Source: Oncomelania hupensis
Taxonomy: Eukaryota > Mollusca > Gastropoda > Littorinimorpha > Pomatiopsidae
Length of the DNA stretch: 64,000 bases
Direction: 5' to 3'
NCBI GenBank assembly: GCA_036898135.1
Contig: CM072520.1
Coordinates: forward strand, 1,152,491 to 1,216,490
The notes below the pieces were generated by a model. That model ran no database searches. It was not told the DNA's origin and saw only the letters and a program-made list of their open reading frames with translations. The translations under genes were made by a program, and so were the position numbers. Positions 19,819-30,400 of the stretch are shown here, one piece after another (position 1 is the first letter of the stretch; each line of letters starts with the position of its first letter).

Positions 19819-20240
19819 CAAACCAGTCCATTCTCGAATGTTGTCCTCCCACCTCTTTTTCGGTCTCCCTCTTCTTCTACCTCCTTGCACTGTGCCTTGC
19901 AGAATCGTCTTTGCAAGGCCTGATGATCTGGTGACGTGGCCATACCATCGGAGTTTCCGTTTCTTCACCACTGTGAGCAGGTCATCGTGTTGTCCAATGG
20001 CTTGTGTGATGGTCTGTCGGACTTCATCGTTGGTGATGTGTTGGGTATAGGAAATGCCCAGAAGTCTTCTGTAGCATCTCATCCCTATGCTTTGTATTCT
20101 TCGTTGGAGATCTGCTGTGAGGGTCCATGCTTCGCAAGCATATAGGAAGATGGAGATGACAAGGGAGCGCAGCAGTCTTACTTTGGAATGTAGACTGATG
20201 GTCCTGTCTTTCCAAATGGGCTTCAACCTTGTCAAGGCAG
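19819..20240 (-). pseudogene. RTE-like LINE C-terminal coding remnant
   Basis: A minus-strand frame reads IWKDRTISLHSKVRLLRSL, then a CEAWTLTADLQRRI stretch, QHITNDEVRQTITQAIGQHD, KLRWYGHVTRSSGL and RRRGRPKKRWEDNIREWTG. This is the post-RT region of RTE/BovB-type polyproteins. The frame is clean but is cut by the TIR element at its 3' side and truncated at its 5' side, so it is a fragment without RT. Confidence 0.8.
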
Positions 20241-20242
20241 CA

Positions 20243-20345
20243 GTTGTGGAAACATAAACCCGTGAAAACAGAAAGACGTGGAAACATAGAACCTAGGGAA
20301 CACAGAGCCGTGGGATCATTGAGCTGATGGAACATAGACCTGCTA
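20243..20345. repeat. Degenerate GTTGTGGGAACATAG repeat, right part
   Basis: Continuation of the 17640-18066 repeat after the LINE, with GTGAAAACAGAAAGACGTGG-type units. Confidence 0.75.
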
Positions 20346-20394
20346 CCAAGTCTGATAGCAGCATCCAGATAGGCAGTGGTAGATAGTGAGTATT

Positions 20395-20959
20395 GTCGCA
20401 TCTTGGTGTGTGTGTGTTTGTTACGCCCACAGCGTTTGGCTTGTGTTGTGAGAAGTGTGGCGAAGACGGGTCGCCACTACTGTTTTTACTATCTAGTTAT
20501 TTTATGCGGGAATTTTCTTGTTGTTAAGTTTATGTGAGTGTATTTGTTTGTGTGTGTTTATAAGTGTGTTTGTATATATGAGTATGTGTTTCTGTGTGTC
20601 TGTTATGTGTATGAGTGCGTATGAGTTTGTGTATGAGTGTGTGTGTATGTGTGTGTGTGGGGGGGTGTATGTGTGTGTGTTTGGGGCACACTTACACAGT
20701 GTTATCTGGACAAATCAGTGAACATCTACATAACTTGAATTGACATGCCTACTTGTTTTGAGGTCAGAACAATGATCCGTTAGGGCTGGGTTAGGGTTAG
20801 TGTTAGGGTTAGAGTTAGGGTTCGAACATTTCAAAGTACTTAAACATGGGGACGAAATATGACCCATTGTCAGCACAACGTATGTGGCGTTTCGGGAAAG
20901 TCATGATAATACTGTGTAACCTCGGCTCTTGGTTTGTGTGTGTGTGTGAGTGAGTGGGG

Positions 20960-21002
<43 letters not shown>

Positions 21003-21060
21003 GAGTGTGTGTGTGTGGGGGGTAGTGTGTGTGTGTGTGTAGGAAGAAGGCAGTGCGTGT
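20395..21060. repeat. GT-rich tracts
   Basis: (GT)n-dominated sequence at 20404-20420, 20530-20690 and 20935-21045, with non-repetitive spacers. No gene is seen. Confidence 0.85.
20783..20824 (+). repeat. Short interstitial TTAGGG-like repeat
   Basis: About six TTAGGG-like units with changes (GGGTTAGGGTTAGTGTTAGGG and so on). This is the animal telomere motif, but the tract is only ~40 bp and imperfect. It is an interstitial telomere-like repeat, not a chromosome end. Confidence 0.7.
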
Positions 21061-21144
21061 AAGTGAGAGATAATGTGAGAGTTTGTGAAGAAGAATACTT
21101 TTCGCGTCTTTTAAAAAAAATCTTTTCTAATTTTTTTAAGTGAT

Positions 21145-21145
21145 C

Positions 21146-21190
<45 letters not shown>

Positions 21191-21478
21191 CTATTGGTCA
21201 ACAGCATGATGACATGCTCACAATGGTGAAGAAACGGGAACTCCGATGGTATGACCACGTCAACAGAGCATCAAGCCTTGCAAAAACCATCCTGCAAGGC
21301 ACGGTGCAAGGAGGCAGCAGAAGAGGGAGACCGAAAAAGAGGTGGGAGGACAACATTCGAGAATGGACTGGTTTGACCCTGAACGAAGCCATGAGCGTTG
21401 CTGAGAACAGAGAAAGATGGAGTACGCTGGTTAAACGATCATCTGTGGTGCCCTAACGACCTTTGAGTTACGGGATAG

Positions 21479-21535
<57 letters not shown>
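21145..21535. repeat. (GA)n tracts flanking an RTE fragment
   Basis: GA runs at 21145-21190 and 21481-21535 lie directly against both ends of the RTE-like fragment at 21191-21480. Confidence 0.9.
21191..21480 (+). mobile_element. RTE-like LINE 3' fragment
   Basis: Encodes the KKRELRWYDHVNRASSL, GRPKKRWEDNIREWTGLTLN and RERWSTLVKRSSVVP stretches of the RTE-like C terminus in one frame. It ends GTTACGGGATAGGA, the family tail cut to one and a half units. It is inserted in or beside a GA microsatellite. There is no RT domain. Confidence 0.85.
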
Positions 21536-21536
<1 letters not shown>

Positions 21537-22009
21537 CTCCCACATTCATTCCACGCCCAGCTTACCACCGCTACGCTTACATCCATCCCCATCTTCTTGC
21601 CTGGTACTTGTCACAATGTGATCAAATGAAACGCCCGCATAAAAGAAACCATCTTTCTAGCCTTTTGTTGTCGGGTTGCCCCATACATTGTAAATATCTT
21701 TTTTTTTTTAAACCAATCTTTTCTTTCTTCTATCTACCTTCCTTTTCTATTCTAATCTTTCTGTCCTTTGTTTCTTCTTCTTCTCTTCTGAATTTTTCAC
21801 TCAGCCTTTCCACACTAACCCCGCCTTCCTATCATTTTCCTAATGTTTTGCCCCGCTCACCCTGGCAACGCAATTCCATCGCTGTTACTGGGTTTTATAA
21901 TCTGCCAATGGGAGGTCATACACACAAAAACACACATCTGAAGCCAAACTGCCAAAATATAGATCCCTGACAGTAATATCCTACAAGGAGAAGACAGAGT
22001 AGGTGGAGG

Positions 22010-22126
22010 AGGAAGAGAAGAAGAACAAGAAGAAGAAGAAGAAGAAGAACAAGAAGAGAAGAAGAAGTACAGGAAGAAGAAGAAGAAGAAGAAGAAGAAG
22101 TAGAAGAAGAAGAAGAAGAAGAAGAA

Positions 22127-22190
<64 letters not shown>

Positions 22191-22270
22191 TTGTTGATGA
22201 AGAAGAAGAAGAAGAAGAAGAAGAAGAAGAAGAAGAAGAACAACAACAACAACAACAACAACAACAAGGA
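22010..22270. repeat. Compound GAA/GAT/CAA trinucleotide tract
   Basis: (GAA)n, then (GAT)n at 22126-22190, then (GAA)n and (CAA)n. Bases 21536-22009 show nothing recognisable beyond pyrimidine-rich sequence. Confidence 0.95.
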
Positions 22271-22439
22271 GGAAATAAAAAGAAGAAAGAAGGAAAAAGA
22301 GAAGAAATTCAAAACGAAGAAAGAAGGAGGAGGAGAAGAACAAGATGTCGAAAGAAAGAAAGAAAAGAAGAAGAAAATAGAAAACCCAGGACTATAGTTT
22401 TCATGCTTTCAATTTTCGTCTTCTTCTTGTTTTTCTCTT

Positions 22440-22543
22440 TTTCCTTTAAGCACAACACGCACAAAAACACACTCACAAACACACACACACACACAACACT
22501 ACACACACTTCATTACTCACACACATACACACATACCACTCCA

Positions 22544-22580
<37 letters not shown>

Positions 22581-22598
22581 GCACTACACTTTCTCTCC

Positions 22599-22646
<48 letters not shown>
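22440..22646. repeat. (AC)n and (TC)n microsatellites
   Basis: ACAC tracts from 22450 to 22578, then TCTC to 22646. Bases 22647-23120 show no supported feature. Confidence 0.93.
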
Positions 22647-22647
<1 letters not shown>

Positions 22648-23132
22648 CACACAGATGTTTGGCAATGTAATGTTCCACTTGGGAAAAACAAAGAAGAGAA
22701 ATAAATCAAATTCCACTTTTTGCCCAAATCGTGTTCCAGTCTGCAATTTCATCTGTCAGGGGCGATAATGCAATATGTCGGACGCAGCTCACTGCTCTTC
22801 TGTGGACGGCTCTATTTGTTTTCTTCACTTATCTCTGCAAATTACAAAACGGGGAAGAGAAGAAGGAGCAGAGTTAGGACAAGAAGAATTGGAGAAACAG
22901 GAGAAAGAGCTACCAGCCCGGCCCATGGTAGGTGGTGGTGGTGATGGTGGTCCCATAGCTTTGTGGCCGTAGGGGAGCGTGATGTTGGAGATCACACTTA
23001 TCTTGGGCCAGCGTAATGAGGGTGATGCCCATCTCTCTCCCTCGCTGCTTTACCTTCCCCACCCTTAAGAGAGTAGGTACTCAGTCACAGTTGAGTCAAC
23101 TGGGGGCGTTGTTATTTGTCGCTTCACGGTTT

Positions 23133-23226
23133 GCGGTCACCCATCCAAGTGCTAACCGCACTGGACGGTGCTTAACTTGCGACACAGCAGCGAGTGCTCC
23201 AACCACTGCGCTATCCGACACGCCCA
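23133..23226 (-). repeat. SINE-like element with tRNA-like and 5S-rRNA-like parts
   Basis: On the minus strand a tRNA-like head (GGATAGCGCAGTGGTTGGAG, box A-like, 23190-23226) is followed by AGTTAAGCACCGTC and GGTTAGCACTTGGATGGGTG then ACCGC (23133-23180). The latter closely follows the 3' half of 5S rRNA, including its box A and box C promoter regions. The two pol III-type modules sit in tandem, as in a chimeric SINE. It cannot be a functional 5S gene, because the 5' half is missing. Confidence 0.65.
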
Positions 23227-23481
23227 GGGTAGACAGTCCACGAAGACCCGGCAGTCTGTGCTGCGCAGTGTAACAGCAACAGTGTCCAATGAACAAAAGA
23301 AAAGAAAGAGAAGAGGGGGCGGGGGGGGGGGGGTGAGAGTGAGGGGAAGGAGTGTTTGTGGGGGAGAGCGAGGGAGAGAAAGGGAGAAAGTAAACATGAA
23401 GATGGAACAAGAAACGAGAGAGAGAAGGTGAGCGAGAGATTTTTTTTAAGGCCATTGGTCCGTTTGAACCATTGGTCCATT

Positions 23482-23483
<2 letters not shown>

Positions 23484-23546
<63 letters not shown>
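23484..23546. repeat. (GA)n microsatellite
   Basis: A pure GA run. GA/G-rich sequence with a G10 tract also lies at 23300-23430. Confidence 0.95.
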
Positions 23547-23548
<2 letters not shown>

Positions 23549-23698
23549 GGATGGAGAGGAACTCAATTAATGAACCAAGGATGCCGTGATCTGATCCGTA
23601 ACGTTTTGGAACCGTTTCAGCACTGTTCGAGTTTCGTTTTCTTTGGCAGTTTCACCGTTAAAATAGAAAGATAACGTACGAAGCTGCTGCTGCTGATG

Positions 23699-24333
23699 TG
23701 TTACGTTGAAACGTGAACGAAAGTATGTCGGAAGCGCGCACGATAGATCTAATCGTTTCGTTTTGCAAAGTATTCAATAATGGAGTTTATTTACCTTTGA
23801 TTTGAGTTTGCATTGTTGTTAGGAGTGGTTTTGTATAACGTTGATAATTTGCGTTAGTCGATATTATTTGAGAATCTTCTGGATATGCGTGTTTACTCTT
23901 GATAGAAATTTCCCGATACATGTCGAAGCAAGAGGTCGTTCTGGAAGATATAAAAATATGTATTGACGTAAGTCAGTGATGACGATATTTTATTCGATTG
24001 GTGGCAGTGCGTCATTTCTACATTGTTCGAAATTCTTCCGGAAGAGAGAGAGGTTATTTAATCGTGTGCCGAGTTGCTGTTGAGATAGTGAAGTTGTTGA
24101 TAGTGAAACTGAGAGTTGCTGTGAAAGTTGTTGAGTTGAATTGAGAATTGTATGCAGTTGTTGGTGTGTGCTGAATAAAAGTGGAAAACTTCATACGTCG
24201 ACTTTGTGACTTGTATGCTGTTTGGACGGGCTGTGTGAATAAACGAATCTGAGTTACACAACTATCAGGAATTCAAGCATCGGGGCTGAATCAGATACTG
24301 ATAGAAAACACCATCATCAAACTGAGTGTAACA
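23699..24333 (+). mobile_element. Solo LTR, family C
   Basis: A 635-bp unit starting TGTTACG and ending GTAACA, with perfect inverted termini TGTTAC/GTAACA. It is flanked by the 5-bp repeat TGATG (23694-23698, 24334-24338). A candidate poly(A) signal AATAAAAG lies near 24175. A homologous unit with its own, different 5-bp repeat is at 53493-54131. The absence of internal sequence and the intact target duplication mean LTR-LTR recombination removed the interior. Confidence 0.92.
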
Positions 24334-24598
24334 TGATGATGATGATGATGTTAAAATTGATGATATTGATGATATTGTTTTTACTTCTTCTGTCGCTTAT
24401 ACTGATTATAATAATAACGACAATTGCGACAATTTCGATGATAGCTTTTCTTTTGGGTCTGCTATCGAATCGTTCTTTGTGTCTGTCTGTAATGGTGTTT
24501 GAGCGATGACCTAAAGGAGTGTCTTAAAGCAAAGGGAATGAATGAAATGTCAACGTCGTGGTCGCGTCCTCCCAGTTTTGGCACCGTCTGAACAAACA

Positions 24599-24720
24599 GT
24601 ACTGGTCAGCCAGAGTGTCTGCAGCTGGCAGAGATGTCCTTTTGTACTGTGCTTGCATGGTACTGGTCAGCCACAGTGTCTGCAGCTGACAGAGATGTCC
24701 TTTTGTACTATGCTTGCATG
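24599..24720 (+). repeat. 61-bp tandem duplication
   Basis: GTACTGGTCAGCCAGAGTGT and the following sequence through CTTGCATG are present twice in tandem (24599-24659, 24660-24720) with three or four differences. An AACACAATAT-type simple repeat follows to 24810. Confidence 0.9.
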
Positions 24721-24965
24721 GTCTCTGATGGTCAGTACACACGGTACAACAATATAATACAACACAATATAACACAACACAACATAATACAACACAATAC
24801 GATACAACGTATTCAAATACAACTGTATTCATCTCACCTAGATCAATTGCAGACAGAATGAAGCAGGCCTACAGTTGTCCACATACAAACTGACATTGAA
24901 TTTGTACCGTGTTCTTCTTATGTTAATTTGAGTTTTTCGCTTCAGAACAAATGAATAGGATGGTA

Positions 24966-25300
24966 AAGTGCAGCTTTGACCAGGGAGGGAGGAAAAGGTT
25001 AATTTTAACCATTTACCTAGGTGGAGCTTTGAGGAGGGAGGGAGGAAAAAGTTAATTTTAACCATTTACGGGTCCTAGGTTGAGCTTTGACCAGGGAGGG
25101 AGGAAAAGGTTAATTTTAACCATTTACCTAGGTTGAGCTTTGACCAGGGAGGGAGGAAAAGGTTAATTTTAACCATTTACCTAGGTGGAGCTTTGATGAG
25201 GGAGAGAGGAAAAGGTTAATTTTAACCATTTACCTAGGTGGAGCTTTGACGAGGGAGGGAGGAAAAGGTTAAAATTTTAACCTTTACCTAGTTTGAGCTT
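24966..25300 (+). repeat. 53-bp tandem repeat with palindromic core, ~6 copies
   Basis: Unit of GAGCTTTGACCAGGGAGGGA plus GGAAAAGGTTAATTTTAACC and ATTTACCTAGG. Each unit holds GGTTAATTTTAACC, a 6-bp inverted repeat around TT. The last copy carries the variant GGTTAAAATTTTAACC. Bases 25301-25779 hold no gene; a short perfect stem ATCTACTCC/GGAGTAGAT with an 8-base loop lies at about 25656-25681. Confidence 0.93.
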
Positions 25301-25779
25301 TTCACTTCACAACAAATGCGGAGGATCTTAGAAAGGGTTGCTTTGCCAATGCTTGAAATTATTCAATATTTAAATCATGTTTTTATACTCATTAAATAGC
25401 GCATTTATGGCTCAAAAGGCTACTCAGAACAAGATCTAATTGACGCCACAAAAGGCGCCAACTTGCTGCTTGATGGGCACCGTCTTGCTCCCCAAACAAC
25501 GGAGAGATCCTGAACGACAAAGTGGAGAATGAGACTCATTGCTTCCTGGTCCTGTTTATGTATCTGCCACTTCCCCGGTTAGTGCATGAGCCTCAGGATC
25601 TTTAAAGCCTTTGCATGCATGCCCAGACGAGACCACCTTGATTGACAGACCTAGATCTACTCCCATCGAAAGGAGTAGATGATTTCAGCAGATCTTTTTT
25701 TTTCTGACAAAAGCACACAAAAACCAGGTTAATGGCAGAGCTTTGAAATAAGCGATACTTCAATAGAAACCGATATCAC

Positions 25780-27319
25780 TGTCACGTGGGGTTTATGGGC
25801 TCTGCACAATGGAATTATGGACCCTCACGTTTATTCGGTGGGAACTGCTAGTAAGTCACCCTATGAATTACTTTAATAAATTTATTTGTTTAGCTCGTTC
25901 TGTGTTAAGGTTGGGGTACAGAAATAGATAGAAAAATGGTAAAAGATTACTGTCACACTAGCTTTCACACGGCTATGAATCATATGTAGTCCAGCCACTT
26001 GATAACAGTTAAAATCACACATTTATTTCTTCTACTCTATACAAGATTCTCTAAGTACTAATCTAACTTAAAAAGTCTCAGTCAATGCTAATAGTTCGAT
26101 CGCTGATAGTCTAGGCAGCTGTTATATCTTCCTCGGGCACTTGCTATAATATTTCATGTAGAGTTGGACTACTGTGGTCCGTTTTACAGTTTCTGAAGAA
26201 TTGGACTACTGTGGTCCTGTTATGATCAGTTTAAGTGCACTTCTGGGGGTACACTTAACTTTCTTATGGTGCGGTCGAAGTCCTTCTGTGAGGTAGCTTC
26301 TGGTACACCTTTGTAGTTGTGTAGTTGGGTTCCCTTGCCACGCTGTGGGGTCTGACAGGGTGTCTTTCAAGGCAGCTCTTTCCGTCTGGTGCGGTAGAGT
26401 CTCCTCAACCAACTAGTCGTTTCTGTGGAGTGGGGTGCACAGGATAGCTCGGGATAGCTCGGGATAGCTCGCCTGCTCGTCTGTAATATAAGAGACGAAA
26501 TTCTGCACAACCCTGAATAATCGGTTTGTGCAGAGCGTCTCACTGAAAGCCAAAGTAGCCCTCAGTGATAGCTCCACATCTCTATACATAAGCGACGAAC
26601 ATTCTGCTACTTCCGGGTTCCACTGGAATTTCACTCTAAATTCCTATACATACATAAATATAAATCGTGTCTAACTATACACATACAGAATTAATAATAA
26701 TATAAACATTCAGTGGTACAGCCACTGGTCTGCAAACATACATATAAGTTAAACAACCGTGGTTCCGTACAGCATACAACATGGCGGCGCAACCGGTCGT
26801 GTTTCGCCTCGTGGTCGGCTCTTCCACGTGGTACGGCAAATTCGGATTAACAATTCACATTTATGCATAGCAAATTCTTCAAACATAATTTCAACAATAA
26901 TACAAATATATCACGATGAAACAGAAGGGTGTTCATTTACCTGTTTGACAAGTTCAGGCCCGTGATGACTTGAGAGAATTCTAAGATTTCAAAGTCCTGC
27001 TTCCTGGTCTATGAGTGTAGAGATTTCTCTAGCTGTGGAGATGTTGCCTCTACCTCGTCTCACACACGACTGATTCAAACTGCGCTAGGATTTGACACAT
27101 TCAGAACTGCTCTACCCACTGAGCCTGCTCTGATTGGTTAAAACGGTCCGATTCAAAGCTCAAGTGCTGACTCACTGCGCTAGCGTGGGTCGGGCTCGCG
27201 GTGTGCTGGTCTGCTGTGTAATTTAAATGCTGCTGTGTTATAGTCTAACTTCTAAAGTTACAAGTACTACACATGGCTAAATAGTCAATGAGCAGAGTTA
27301 AACTAGCCAATTCATGACA
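25780..27319 (-). repeat. LTR1 of the array (3' LTR of unit 1)
   Basis: 1540 bp, with termini TGTCA/TGACA. It contains a GATAGCTCGG triplication (26446-26475) shared with LTR2 and LTR3 but absent from LTR4 and from the plus-strand element. Confidence 0.95.
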
Positions 27320-27472
27320 GGCTCCCTCAACTGAAAAAAGGCGATGACTACTGGATTCGACCTTTTTCTACTACAGAGCCTAGTTTAACGCTGCACTATC
27401 CTAGGGTCCTATTTACAAACTAATTAAGTTGCTCTACCTGAGCTGCAATGCTGTGCCAGGTAGCTATGGACA

Positions 27473-30400
27473 CTAGTGACAGGGTTTTACTGGACGGGGA
27501 CGAATTCTGGTGCTGTGGCCCTTAGTTGTGATGGGTGGGCGACAGCTGCTGTGTCCTCCACGGGATGGCGACTGAGGTAGTCGGCTCCGTGGTTCTCTTT
27601 GCCGGGGATGTACTCGATTTGGAATGAGTATGCTTGAAGGGTGAGTGCCCATCGCATCAGGCGAGAGTTCAAGGATTTGGAGGCTGCCAGGAACGATAGT
27701 GGTTGGTGGTCCACCTGAACTGTGAAGTGTGTCCCATACAGGTAGAGTTGAAACTTCTGTATGGCCCAGACTAGTCCAAGGCATTCTTTCTCCGACGTGG
27801 CGTAGTGGGTCTCGGCGGGTCTCAATTTTCTGCTGGCGTAGGCGACAGGGAATAGCGTCTCTGCATTCTTGGGGTCGCGCTGTAGCAGTACTGCTCCGAG
27901 GCCTAAGTCGCTTGCGTCGGTGCGAAGAACAAATGGCTGAGTCAAATCGGGTAGGTGGAGTACTGGCGCCGATGTCATTCTGTCCTTGAGTGTTTGGAAT
28001 GCTGTCTCGCATTCCGCTGTCCATACGACTTTGTCCGGGGCGATTTTCCGGGTTCCATTTGTCAGAGGTACGGCGATGCTGTTGTAGTTGGGGATGAACT
28101 TCTTCCGCGATGGCGATGGCCATCCATGTGTGTATGCTGGGGGTCGCTGGTCGGTCCGTGTACTTCTTGAGGCGATTGATGTGGTGGTATCGGGCTCTCC
28201 CGTTCACCTCTACTTGGTAGACTGTCTTGGATTTCTTGGCAGTCACCCGGTACGGTCCTCTCCAAGCGATGTCCAGCTTGTTGGTTCCACTTGGAAGTAA
28301 GAGTAGCACTTGATCGCCGACTTGCAGTTCTCTGTCCTTCGCGTGGCGGTTGTAGTACTTCGCCTGACGGGCTCTTGCCTTCTTCAGTGCTTCACCAGCT
28401 TTCTTCCACGTTGCTTTGAGGGTTTCCTGCAGGTCTGCGACGTACTTGGTGGCACCTCTTGGTGTGTCGTCTATCTTGGCTTCCGTCCAACTTCTGCGTA
28501 GGGCTTCTAGCGGCCCTGCTAGAGGTCTGCCGAAAAGCAAAGTTGACGGGGTGTAGCCTGTGGCTGCATGGGGCGTTTCTCGGTATGCGAACAGTGCCGC
28601 ATTCACGTAGGTGTCCCACGCTTCTGGGTTGTCGTCGGCGACTTTCCTGAGTATGGTGAGAAGGGTTCCATTCAGTCTTTCTACTTGTCCGTTGCTGGCG
28701 GGGTGGTATGGTGGTGTGCGAATGTGATGAACTTGTATCAACTCGAACACGTCTTGCATCAGGCGGCCGGTGAACTGAGATCCGTTGTCCGTTCTAATGC
28801 TGTCCGGGAATCCGACTCTGGTAAAGATGGTGATGAGTGCATCTGCAATCTTCTTGGTGTCGATCGCTGGCAACGGGACTGCTTCGCACCACATCGTACA
28901 TGCGTCGACGAGTGTGAGTAGAAATCTGTTCCGCTTCTTCGTCATGGGCAGTGGTCCCACTATGTCTACTGAGACTTGCTGGAATGGCACGCCGACTACT
29001 ACTGATGGTCCTAAGGTAACTGGTACGGTGTGATGTCGCGGGGAATATCGTTGACATTGGTGGCAAGATTTCACGTAGCGCTTGACATCCTCCGTGATTC
29101 CTGGCCAATAGTAGTGTGCGCTGATTCTCTGCACTGTGGCTCCAATTCCCATGTGTCCGCTGAGTGGCATGCTGTGGCCTAATTCTAGTACTTGGGCTCG
29201 AAGGGTGGCTGGTAGTACTAGTTGGGTGTGATCTCCATCTCCTTGTCGATGTAGAACTCCCTCTTCCATGTAGAAGTCTCCCTTGTGCGGGGGTGTGTGC
29301 GCCTTGGGTAGCTTCTGGAAGCACTTCGCTATCGAGGTGTCTTCTTTCTGTGCTGTTTTGATCTCTTCGAGTCCTGGATTCGGAGCGAACTCGGGCTGGG
29401 GTGGTTGGGTTTTAGCTTGGGCCCTGGTTTGCACTGCAGCTATCTCTACAGTTTTGGGGGGCGTGCCTAAGAACACATACCTACAACCTAGCACTAGATC
29501 ATACAGGGGTTTCTGTAAAACAGCTGCTTGGATTCGTCCTGTGACGTACCTACTCTCTACTTCGATCCAAGCTATTGGGCAAGTAGTCGTCGGTTTCGTC
29601 AAGTCTGCTCCTTGTAAGTCGACTGTCTTGTCTGTCAAGTCCGCGCGCGATACAAGAGATTCGCTAACTATCGCGTCGTATGATAGACCTGTGTCATACA
29701 GACAGTTCGCTTCTTTTCCGTTGACCTTGACCGTGTCTGTCACCGATGGGTGATCTCCGATCGTGTGTGGCTTGTTACCGCTACTTTGAGTTAGAACTCT
29801 GTGCGCTGGCCGGCTTTCGCGCTCTTCCCTACGTTGTGCGGCCAACTTGAAACATTCTGCGGTGGAGTGATTGTTTCTGTTGCAGAACGAGCAATACCGT
29901 CTCTGTTCTGCAGGACCTCTTTTCCCGAATTCCGTGTTGGGTCCTTTATTTTGCCCAGGTCTGGGGTTATTCGGCTTATTCGCGGTGCGCTCTTCCCGGT
30001 TAGGGCTTCGTTTCTGTGCCTCTTTCCCGTTAGGCTTTAGGTCTCGCCTGAAGCTCTTGGCTTTTCCGTGTGCGGCCACGTACCTATCTGCGACCTTGAC
30101 CAGATCTTCTAGTCTTTCCGCGCCCTGCTCTACTGAGAATGTCCTCAGCTCGGGGGTCATGGTTTCCCGTAGCTGTTCCCATACTAACAGTTCTGTCAGT
30201 CCATCATACGTCTTAGCCGTGGCTGACTGGCTAATCCACTTATCCAGCGTTGTGGACAACCGATCCGCGAACTGCGCATAGCTCTCTCCTTTCACTCTCC
30301 GATTGGTGCGGAATTTTTGCCGGTAGCATTCTCCTGTTAGTTCGAATCCCGTTAGGAGTGCCTCTTTTACTTTGTGATAGTCAGTCACTCTGTCAGTCGG

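Larger units (their letters stand above)
18067..20242 (-). mobile_element. 5'-truncated RTE-like LINE, split by a DNA transposon
   Basis: The family's CCTATCC tail begins at 18067. The 3' terminal sequence runs to 18169, is interrupted by the TIR element 18170-19818, and resumes at 19819 through 20242. The 13-bp duplication GTTGTGGAAACAT on both sides (18054-18066, 20243-20255) shows an ordinary LINE insertion. The RTE sequence at the 5' junction (as in 51690-51710) shares GCAGTTGT with the target, so microhomology may have set the truncation point. Confidence 0.85.

Noticed and set aside
21857..22343. Poly-Ile, poly-Phe and poly-Leu frames
   Set aside because: Translation of GAA/GAT trinucleotide repeats.
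25656..25681. Short perfect stem-loop ATCTACTCC/GGAGTAGAT
   Set aside because: A 9-bp stem is expected by chance in 64 kb; no histone-type or terminator context.
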